Shown in pieces: positions 1 through 5,617 of a stretch of 5,617 nucleotides of DNA. Location: the NCBI GenBank assembly GCA_947489925.1, contig CANLFK010000138.1, positions 1-5,617 on the forward strand, written 5' to 3'. The notes beneath the pieces were generated by a model. The model saw only the letters and a list, made by a program, of their open reading frames with translations, did not search any database and was not told where the DNA came from. Position numbers and translations under genes: made by a program. Each line of letters begins with the position of its first letter. Positions within the stretch are counted from its first letter, which is position 1. Source of the stretch: Candidatus Caenarcanales bacterium (lineage in GTDB: Bacteria; Cyanobacteriota; Vampirovibrionia; Caenarcaniphilales; Caenarcanaceae).

Positions 1-1524
1 GTGCATATTTTAGATGATTTGGGAGTTGATTACATTGAAGGTGGTTGGCCTGGAGCTAATCCAAAAGATATTGAGTTTTTTGAGCAAGTCGCCAATTTAA
101 AATTAAAAAATGCAAAACTTGTCGCTTTTGGTAGTACTAGACGAACAGATACACAAAATTGCAAAGACGATATAATCTTGCAAGCCTTATTGAAAGCTAA
201 TACTCAAATTATAACTATTGTTGGTAAAACTTGGGACTTGCATGTTACAGAAGCTTTGCGGACAACTTTAGAAAATAATTTATTGATGATTTCTGAGAGC
301 ATTGAATATTTAAAATCCGAAAATCGGCAAATTATTTTTGATGCTGAACACTTTTTTGATGCTTATTTAAATAATAAAAACTATGCCTTTAAAGTGATTA
401 AAACTGCTTTTGAAGCTGGAGCAGAAACAATAGTTCTTTGTGATACTAATGGAGGAACTTTACCAGAAACAATTTTTAGCATTATTGAAGAAGTATTAAA
501 GCAAATTCCAGCTATAAAATTGGGTATTCACGCTCATAATGATGGATTTTTAGCAGTTGCCAATTCATTAGCCGCAATCAGAGCAGGAGCAATACAAGTA
601 CAAGGAACAATTAATGGTTATGGTGAGCGATGTGGCAATGCTGATTTAATTAGTGTTATTGCCAATCTCGAATTAAAAATGCCTAATTATAAAGCTTTAC
701 CAGAAGGTCATTTGAGTAAATTAAGCAAAACAAGTCATTTAATTAGTGAAATTGCCAATTTAAATCTTAGCGGTCAGCATCCTTTTGTTGGAAGATTTGC
801 TTTTACGCACAAAGGCGGATTACATGCCAGTGCAATGCAAAGAAATAAACTGACATATGAACATATTGATCCAGAGCTAGTTGGCAATAAAAGCCGTATA
901 ATTGTTAGCGAGCAAGCTGGTTTGAGTAATATATTAGACTTTGCTAAAAACCAAGACATAAACTTAGGCTCAGAGACAGAATCTAAAAAAATAGCCAAAC
1001 AATTATTAGCTGAAATAAAAGAAAAAGAGCATGAAGGTTATCAATTTGAGCAAGCTGGAGCAAGTTTAGAATTATTATTTTTAAAAAGAACTGATCAAAA
1101 ACCTAAATTCTTTGAAGTAATTGATTTTAGAGTATTTGCTAGTGCGGATTCTTGTGCTGAAGCGACTGTTCAGGTGAAAGTTGGGGATAAAATTTTGCAT
1201 ACTGCTAGTTTAGGAGTTGGACCGGGGCATGCTTTGGATAATGCTTTGAGAAAGGCTTTGATTAATTATTATGAAATTATCGAAAATTTTAAATTAACTG
1301 ACTTTAAAGTGCGAGTTGTTGATAGCCATTCTGGGACAGCCGCCAAAACCCGTGTTAATGCCGAAATGGATAATCAAGGACGGAAATGGAATACAGTTGG
1401 ACTGCACGAAAATATTATTCAGGCTACTTTTATTGCAATTACTGAATGTATTGAATACGGCTTGTATATAACTGAAACTTGCAGTAAACACACAATTGAA
1501 AATCAAACAAAAGTCTTGAATTAA
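1..1524 (+). CDS. cimA: (R)-citramalate synthase, 5'-truncated by the window edge
   Basis: Condenses pyruvate with acetyl-CoA to (R)-citramalate, the first step of the threonine-independent route to 2-oxobutyrate and isoleucine; a cytosolic enzyme of the LeuA/homocitrate synthase family. Visible residues 1-507 begin inside the HMGL-like TIM barrel: YIEGGWPGANPKD (11-23), the CimA-typical FDAEHFFDAY (113-122), the metal-binding HxH in IHAHND (H177, H179), and NGYGERCGNAD (205-215). The linker HKGGLHASA follows at 270-278. A C-terminal LeuA-type regulatory/dimerisation domain spans about 368-490, with DSHSGTAAKTRV (441-452) and a TVGLHENII segment. The barrel-opening DTTLRDG catalytic motif is absent because about 30-35 codons lie upstream; the GTG at base 1 is most likely an internal valine. 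The DAEHFFD motif and the form of the C-terminal domain favour CimA over 2-isopropylmalate synthase (LeuA). Feedback inhibition by isoleucine is plausible from the family, not shown here. A polar tail (491-507) follows the last domain. No leuC/leuD neighbour is visible. Confidence 0.93.
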   Translation: MHILDDLGVDYIEGGWPGANPKDIEFFEQVANLKLKNAKLVAFGSTRRTDTQNCKDDIILQALLKANTQIITIVGKTWDLHVTEALRTTLENNLLMISESIEYLKSENRQIIFDAEHFFDAYLNNKNYAFKVIKTAFEAGAETIVLCDTNGGTLPETIFSIIEEVLKQIPAIKLGIHAHNDGFLAVANSLAAIRAGAIQVQGTINGYGERCGNADLISVIANLELKMPNYKALPEGHLSKLSKTSHLISEIANLNLSGQHPFVGRFAFTHKGGLHASAMQRNKLTYEHIDPELVGNKSRIIVSEQAGLSNILDFAKNQDINLGSETESKKIAKQLLAEIKEKEHEGYQFEQAGASLELLFLKRTDQKPKFFEVIDFRVFASADSCAEATVQVKVGDKILHTASLGVGPGHALDNALRKALINYYEIIENFKLTDFKVRVVDSHSGTAAKTRVNAEMDNQGRKWNTVGLHENIIQATFIAITECIEYGLYITETCSKHTIENQTKVLN

Positions 1525-1573
1525 TTGCTTTTTTGTGATTTAATTACTTTACACAAACTTGTTAAGACTTATA

Positions 1574-2005
1574 ATGATTAAATCTATTGTTAGTGGTTCT
1601 CCTGCTCACAAATTTGTAGCTTATTCTAGTTCTCGCTCTGATTTACAATCATTAAGATTTTTAGATAATGTATATGCAACTTTTTCTAATAGTGTAAAAC
1701 CCACCCCAGAAAGAACACTAAAAAAAGCCGAAATACTTCCACAAGAATATGAAGGAATCGTAAATAAACAATTCTCTTTTTTGCCTGAAGAAAAGCAAGC
1801 TAAAATAGTTAAAGAACTAAACTCTTACAGAGAAAATGGTGAATACAAAGGAAAGAAACCCAGTTATGTTTTCCACAAGGCTTACATGAAAGTAATAGGA
1901 GCACTGCCTGAACCTGATGAAAGTATAAATAATCATCAACCATTCACTATTCGAGATCTTTCAATAGAATACAGTCGTGAGGCAGAACGAAACAGACACC
2001 TTTAA
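1574..2005 (+). CDS. Hypothetical small soluble protein, about 143 aa
   Basis: I do not recognise this protein. From the ATG at 1574 it has 143 residues, opening MIKSIVSGSPAHKF. It is hydrophilic and rich in Lys, Glu and Ser, with no signal peptide, transmembrane segment or cysteine motif. Residues about 15-45 are Ser/Thr-rich and look loosely ordered. Residues about 50-95 (around LPQEYEGIVNKQF and LPEEKQAKIVKEL) look helical and charged, and a short polar C-terminus ends in EAERNRHL. An in-frame TTG at 1559 would add five residues (MLRLI), but ATG is preferred because neither start has a visible ribosome binding site. It lies 49 bases after the cimA stop on the same strand, with no convincing terminator between, so read-through from cimA is possible. 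It converges on yidC, 3 bases separating the stops. An intact frame of this length in AT-rich DNA argues for a real gene, though function is unknown. Confidence 0.7.
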   Translation: MIKSIVSGSPAHKFVAYSSSRSDLQSLRFLDNVYATFSNSVKPTPERTLKKAEILPQEYEGIVNKQFSFLPEEKQAKIVKELNSYRENGEYKGKKPSYVFHKAYMKVIGALPEPDESINNHQPFTIRDLSIEYSREAERNRHL

Positions 2006-2008
2006 GCT

Positions 2009-3196
2009 TTAATTAACTGTAGAGTTAGCTTGAGGTGTATCTGTTGGTTGAATTGGAATTAACTTTTGCACTAAAAATGTTTGCAATAATTGAATAATAT
2101 TACTAGCAATAAAGTATAAGAAAACGCCCGCTGGAATTGGTAAGAAAGCCATCATTCCCAAAAACATAATGGGCATCAGGTTTTGCATTTGTTTTTGTAC
2201 TTCTTGCTGAGAATCGTCTAATGAAGGCATTTGCGGAGAGCTTCCCATCATAGATTTATTAGAAAACCAAAAACTAGCTCCCATTAAAATAATTAAAATA
2301 CAAATATCCCAATTCGGTTTCTTGGTTTGAGTATTTAAAATTCCTAAACGACCTAAATCTTCAATGAATAAAAATCTTTCATGTCCCCTTTGTTCCTCGA
2401 TAAAATACTGAATAGAAAATTTATCAGTTTCTTTTAAGGCTTTAATGGTGGCGGTATTTGGATTTTCGGCTGATTGATTAAATTCAATAATATTTTTAGC
2501 CCAATCTTTTTCATCTTTCAGGGAGGCGGCATGAGCATTTTGGTCTTTGGTTAAAAGTCTCCACTGACCAGCTTCAATTTTTCCTTTGCCTAAAACTTTA
2601 TTAACTTTTAATTCATATGTTTCACCAACTACTAATTGCTCTGGTATATTGGTTTCAAGCTTAATACGACTAATTTGACCTTTGGCATCAATAAAATTTG
2701 CATCAGCTGACTTTACATATTTAATAGCTTTGGCTGATTTAGTAGAAACCTGAGTAGTAGCTTTAACTGAAGTAAATAAAATACTTGGCTGAAAAGGTGG
2801 TCCGCTAAATGTCCAGTATAAAGCAATTAAAATCGGAAACTGTAATAAAGTTGGCAAACAACCACCTAGCGGATTCAAAGCACCATTTTCTTTATACAGA
2901 TTTGTCATCTGCTCCTGAAACTCTCTTTGAATTTCTTCTAATTTTTCGGGATTAGACTCATATTTTTTTTTGCGTAAATTATATTTTTCTTGAATTTTGG
3001 CAAGCTCTGGCTTTAATTTCGCCATTTGAGACTGCATTTTCTGCGAAGAATGTACTTGCTTAAGTGAAAGCGGTAATAAAGCAAGCTTAATGACAATGGT
3101 AACCAAAATGATAGACCAGCCATAATTTCCTAAAAGTTCTCTAAAAAACTCAAGCAAAGGAAGCATCAAATAATATGTTAAAAAGCTAAAGTCCAT
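2009..3196 (-). CDS. yidC: Membrane protein insertase YidC/Oxa1, cyanobacterial-type with extracytoplasmic insert
   Basis: Inserts and folds inner-membrane proteins, alone or with SecYEG. The 395 residues show the five-helix Oxa1 core. A first helix (about 24-44, YGWSIILVTIVIKLALLPLS) is followed by a cytoplasmic charged hairpin (about 46-107) and helix two, which opens with the hallmark NPLGGCLP (108-115) and runs to about 131. An extracytoplasmic loop of about 160 residues (132-295) comes next. Helices three (about 297-312), four (about 339-354) and five (about 357-376, FLYFIASNIIQLLQTF) complete the core. There is no large N-terminal periplasmic P1 domain, unlike proteobacterial YidC; the large loop between helices two and three, ending FLFIEDLGRLG, resembles cyanobacterial YidC. 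K37 sits where E. coli has the groove arginine (R366). The C-terminal tail is short and not Lys-rich, so no Oxa1-like ribosome-binding tail is seen. ATG at 3196 is the only good start, since an in-frame stop lies just upstream. It is monocistronic or first in its transcript here, away from rnpA/rpmH. Confidence 0.95.
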   Translation of the reverse strand: MDFSFLTYYLMLPLLEFFRELLGNYGWSIILVTIVIKLALLPLSLKQVHSSQKMQSQMAKLKPELAKIQEKYNLRKKKYESNPEKLEEIQREFQEQMTNLYKENGALNPLGGCLPTLLQFPILIALYWTFSGPPFQPSILFTSVKATTQVSTKSAKAIKYVKSADANFIDAKGQISRIKLETNIPEQLVVGETYELKVNKVLGKGKIEAGQWRLLTKDQNAHAASLKDEKDWAKNIIEFNQSAENPNTATIKALKETDKFSIQYFIEEQRGHERFLFIEDLGRLGILNTQTKKPNWDICILIILMGASFWFSNKSMMGSSPQMPSLDDSQQEVQKQMQNLMPIMFLGMMAFLPIPAGVFLYFIASNIIQLLQTFLVQKLIPIQPTDTPQANSTVN

Positions 3197-3240
3197 GAAT
3201 TGATAGATTACTGATAAGTTTTATATGACACAAAAGCTAA

Positions 3241-3246
3241 ATTATA
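3241..3246 (-). promoter_or_regulatory. Candidate -10 box of the yidC promoter
   Basis: The minus strand reads a perfect TATAAT here, 44 bases upstream of the yidC ATG, which would place a start site near 3234 and a leader of about 38 bases. The hexamer at 17-base spacing is a poor -35 (TCCAAA, 3 of 6). A better TTGACT lies at 3274-3279 on the same strand, but it is 27 bases from this -10; it would pair only with a weak TAAAAC at 3250-3255 (18-base spacing). The region is AT-rich, so a chance match is possible, but position and strand fit well. Confidence 0.45.
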
Positions 3247-3258
3247 GGTGTTTTAGTT

Positions 3259-3284
3259 TAATTTTTGGAGAAAAGTCAAAATTA
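3259..3284. repeat. Imperfect AT-rich inverted repeat in the divergent intergenic region
   Basis: TAATTTT (3259-3265) and AAAATTA (3278-3284) are perfect 7-base inverted arms around a 12-base centre. The repeat sits between the two divergent promoter candidates and overlaps both the plus-strand -35 and the minus-strand TTGACT. It could be an operator for a dimeric regulator, but arms made only of A and T are common by chance at this base composition. Confidence 0.2.
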
Positions 3285-3292
3285 GTTATAAA
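3265..3292 (+). promoter_or_regulatory. Candidate promoter of the DUF2339 gene
   Basis: TTGGAG (3265-3270) and TATAAA (3287-3292) are separated by 16 bases on the plus strand, giving a predicted start near 3299 and a leader of about 80 bases to the ATG at 3381. The -35 matches only at TTG and the -10 at five of six positions, in AT-rich DNA. An alternative -10-like TAAGAT at 3330-3335 has no good -35. This promoter would lie back-to-back with that of yidC. Confidence 0.3.
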
Positions 3293-3380
3293 AACAAGTT
3301 CAGTTGAATTTAGAAAAATACATTTGGGGTAAGATAAATTAAGGTTTTTAATCTTGAATCTGCATTGTACAAATAATTTT

Positions 3381-5597
3381 ATGTCTGATAATTTTGATAT
3401 TGAAAAAGAATTTATTTTATTAAAAAGCTCAATAGAAAAGCTAAATGCTCGATTAGAAAAAATTGAAGAATTTGTATTTCAGTCTTCGCCAAAACCAGAA
3501 AAAAAAGATGCACCAATTAATTTAGATAATCGACTAATTTCACCTGATAATTTAATAATTGAAAAGGTTAAACCGCCCATCCCAAAGCCTTTTATTCTTC
3601 CAAAAAGGGAATTCCCTAAAATTAATTTAATAAACCTATTTGGTGCTTTAACTGTTATTTTTGCAATTGCAATTTTCTTTAAGATTTCGGTTGATAAAGG
3701 TTGGATTGGACCGATTTTGAGAGTATTATTAGGATATATTTTTGGTCTTGGAGCATTAGGAATTGGTGAATATTGCCAAAATAAAAATTATAAAAAAGCT
3801 ACTATCGGTTTTATCGGGCTTGGACAAGTAGTTTTATTTTTGACAACTTGGTTTGCACAATATAGTTTTCATCTGATAAATTGGCCAATTGCTTTTATTT
3901 GTTTTTTGTCAATTACGGCTTTGGTCGTGGCTCAAGCTTTAAGGTATAGTTCACAAGCAATTGCTGTTTTTGGAATAATTGGCGGTTTTCTAGTACCACT
4001 TTTAGCTTATAGTAATGATCGTGACTTTATTTTAATTGGTGCTTATTATTTTATTTTGACTTTGGGCATACTTTTTATTGCTTATCAAAAAAATTGGAAA
4101 ATACTTAAATGGCTTTCTCTGAGCACTAATTATCTTTTCTTATTCATTTGGTCAATTATTTTAATTAATTCAAATAGTCATCAAATCATTAGTCATAATC
4201 CAAGTTTTCAATTAGCTAATTATTTATTATTTTTGGCTGGATTTTTTATTTTATATACAGCTATTGCTTGTTACAGAGCTATAAAAAGAGCAGAACAATT
4301 AGATGTTTTTGATTTATGTCTTTTAATTGCTACTGGAATATTTAGTGTTTTACTTAGTCTGCTAGCTCTGGAGGGACAATATTTAATTTATTTGGGTATT
4401 GTTTGTATTTTGGTGGCTTTTGTTTATGTGTTTTTGTGTCGTTTATTGATGAGCAAAGAGAGCTTAAATAAAAGAGACTTTAATGTTTTTCTGAGTTTGT
4501 CGGTCGCTTTTTTAACCTTGGCAATTCGTTTAATAGTACCAGTCAAATTTGTTAGTATTACTTGGGCTTTAGAAGCAATTTTATTGGCGTGGTTGTCTGA
4601 TAAAAAAGAGCTAAATTTCTTGCGTTTTAATTATTCTTGTATTTTGGTAATTATAGCTCTCAGACTTTTAATAGCAGATAATATTCTTAGTTCAGCTTAT
4701 AGTTTTCAGGAACATAAATATTATCCATTTAATTTAACGACTATTTCAGGTTTGGCTTCGATTGGAGCTTTCTTTTACTGTTTGAAAAAATATCAAACTA
4801 CTAATATTGAACTTGAATTAGAAAAGATAAAACAAAATTCAATTAGTACTTTGGTCTTATGGAGTAGTATTTTGATTTTCTCTTTACTTGTTTTTTCACG
4901 AGAATTTTATGGCTTAGCTGAGAGTTTGTTTCCGTCTAGTAGTTTTTCCCATGTAGTTCATATAGGATTACTAGTATTATTCGGTAATATTATGTTTTGG
5001 CTTTTTTGTAAAACTCAATTAAAAGAACAAAATAGACCTAAATTAATTTTGATTTCTGCTTTCTGGGTAATTCTCTTGCTAATTTCGAATAATATATTTT
5101 CTCATTTTATTTATTATAATCAACAACAAATTATTTGGGCTCATTCAATGATTTTAGTTTTATTATTATTAATTTTTAATTTATTTACACTACACAAAAA
5201 GTTCAAATCTAGCTCTGAAAGTCAATTATCTAAATTACCCATAATTATTTTTAGTACTGGTGTAATATTAAGTATGTTAATTATTCGCAGAGAAGTTCAT
5301 TTGTTTACATATTCACAAATCGATTCAGAAGCCAATTATCAAATTTCTTTATCTATTTTGTATTCATTATTAGCTTTAGGAATTTATATTTTAGGTTTGA
5401 TAAAAAAACAAAAAGACTATATTTTAATATCATATATTTTATTTGCATTTGTTGGTTTAAAGGTTTATTTTAAAGATTTAGTTAATCTAGAGCCAATTTT
5501 GAGAGGTTTAAGTTTATTAGTTTTCGGTTCTATTTTATTATTATGTTCATTTTTGGAGCAGAAATTTAAAGAAATAAAAACAGAGAGAAAAAAGTAA
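3381..5597 (+). CDS. DUF2339 polytopic membrane protein of unknown function
   Basis: A large inner-membrane protein of the DUF2339 (COG5373-type) family; no reaction or partner is established to my knowledge. From the ATG at 3381 it has 738 residues. Residues about 5-34 (FDIEKEFILLKSSIEKLNAR onward) form a predicted short coiled coil, and about 35-79 are a Pro/Lys-rich cytoplasmic linker. Roughly 20-22 hydrophobic helices run from about 84 to 724. Family hallmarks are visible: FFKISVDKGWIGPILR (about 99-114) after the first helix, GGFLVPLL (about 201-208), and a terminal ILRGLSLLVFGSILLL segment (about 706-721). The end is a basic cytoplasmic tail, KTERKK. An in-frame TTG at 3354 would add nine residues and has a weak AAGG at 3341-3344 in front. 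ATG is preferred because MSDNFDIEKE begins directly at the coiled coil and the extra residues look unrelated, but the TTG cannot be excluded. It is divergent from yidC; a membrane-biogenesis link is only suggested by position. Confidence 0.85.
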   Translation: MSDNFDIEKEFILLKSSIEKLNARLEKIEEFVFQSSPKPEKKDAPINLDNRLISPDNLIIEKVKPPIPKPFILPKREFPKINLINLFGALTVIFAIAIFFKISVDKGWIGPILRVLLGYIFGLGALGIGEYCQNKNYKKATIGFIGLGQVVLFLTTWFAQYSFHLINWPIAFICFLSITALVVAQALRYSSQAIAVFGIIGGFLVPLLAYSNDRDFILIGAYYFILTLGILFIAYQKNWKILKWLSLSTNYLFLFIWSIILINSNSHQIISHNPSFQLANYLLFLAGFFILYTAIACYRAIKRAEQLDVFDLCLLIATGIFSVLLSLLALEGQYLIYLGIVCILVAFVYVFLCRLLMSKESLNKRDFNVFLSLSVAFLTLAIRLIVPVKFVSITWALEAILLAWLSDKKELNFLRFNYSCILVIIALRLLIADNILSSAYSFQEHKYYPFNLTTISGLASIGAFFYCLKKYQTTNIELELEKIKQNSISTLVLWSSILIFSLLVFSREFYGLAESLFPSSSFSHVVHIGLLVLFGNIMFWLFCKTQLKEQNRPKLILISAFWVILLLISNNIFSHFIYYNQQQIIWAHSMILVLLLLIFNLFTLHKKFKSSSESQLSKLPIIIFSTGVILSMLIIRREVHLFTYSQIDSEANYQISLSILYSLLALGIYILGLIKKQKDYILISYILFAFVGLKVYFKDLVNLEPILRGLSLLVFGSILLLCSFLEQKFKEIKTERKK

Positions 5598-5605
5598 AAT
5601 ATATT

Positions 5606-5617
5606 ATGAATAAAATT
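5606..5617 (+). other. Possible start of a downstream gene, cut by the window end
   Basis: An ATG 8 bases after the DUF2339 stop opens four sense codons (MNKI) before the sequence ends. The tight spacing and the lack of any terminator hairpin after 5597 would suit a co-transcribed next gene. Four codons cannot establish a frame, and there is no clear ribosome binding site, so this is only a pointer. Confidence 0.25.

Noticed and set aside
1..3. GTG at the first base as the true start of cimA
   Set aside because: The aligned family continues upstream with a DTTLRDG-containing strand needed for catalysis. The sequence reads as mid-helix (HILDDLGVDYIEGG), so GTG is an internal valine and the gene is cut by the window.
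774..998. 74-codon minus-strand frame inside cimA
   Set aside because: It lies wholly opposite a strongly conserved coding region and its translation shows no recognisable domain; it is an antisense shadow.
1294..1506. 70-codon minus-strand frame opposite the cimA C-terminal domain
   Set aside because: It is fully contained in conserved cimA sequence, with no start context and no recognisable product.
1519..1550. Possible terminator after cimA (AATTAA and TTAATT flanking a T-rich stretch)
   Set aside because: The stem is six A/T pairs with a 15-base loop, and the T run lies in the loop rather than after the stem; it is not a credible intrinsic terminator.
2004..2031. Bidirectional terminator hairpin between the small gene and yidC
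   Set aside because: The stem needs a 6-base one-sided bulge, is short and has no T tract on either strand.
3354..3380. TTG at 3354 as the start of the DUF2339 gene
   Set aside because: It would add nine residues (MNLHCTNNF) unlike the charged coiled-coil start that follows, and TTG is a rarer start. A weak AAGG at 3341-3344 keeps it possible, so it is noted as an alternative.
1..5617. Mobile element, CRISPR array, tRNA or riboswitch
   Set aside because: No transposase or integrase frame, no regularly spaced direct repeats, no tRNA-like cloverleaf and no long structured leader were seen; the longest non-coding gap is about 184 bases.

Overview
The window is AT-rich bacterial DNA holding one 5'-truncated gene and three complete genes, with short intergenic gaps. 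There is no sign of a mobile element, CRISPR array, tRNA or rRNA. The best lineage hint is the YidC/Oxa1 insertase. It lacks the proteobacterial N-terminal periplasmic domain and instead carries a long extracytoplasmic insert between its second and third core helices. That insert ends in an FLFIEDLGRLG-like segment, an architecture I associate with cyanobacterial YidC. With the low GC content and the absence of photosynthesis genes, I infer a non-photosynthetic relative of Cyanobacteria (Melainabacteria/Vampirovibrionia type). This rests on one protein family recalled from memory, so it is tentative.

Layout from left to right: (1) bases 1-1524, plus strand, are most of cimA ((R)-citramalate synthase), missing roughly the first 30-35 codons because the window begins inside the gene. 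(2) Bases 1574-2005, plus strand, are a small soluble protein of about 143 residues that I do not recognise. (3) Bases 2009-3196, minus strand, are yidC, convergent with the small gene; only 3 bases separate the two stop codons. (4) Bases 3197-3380 are a divergent intergenic region with a perfect minus-strand TATAAT for yidC, a weaker plus-strand promoter candidate and an AT-rich inverted repeat. (5) Bases 3381-5597, plus strand, are a large polytopic DUF2339 membrane protein. (6) An ATG at 5606, 8 bases past that stop, may open a further gene that runs off the window.

The genes do not form one obvious pathway. CimA makes the first intermediate of the pyruvate-based route to isoleucine. YidC inserts and folds inner-membrane proteins. 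The DUF2339 protein is a membrane protein of unknown function. YidC is not downstream of rnpA/rpmH here but starts its own leftward transcript, divergent from the DUF2339 gene. No clearly new multi-gene system is visible. The points most worth a second look are the structural departures in YidC (a long cytoplasmic-hairpin extension containing an A9 tract, a Lys at the groove Arg position, and a possible Ig-like extracytoplasmic insert) and the unrecognised small protein beside it.
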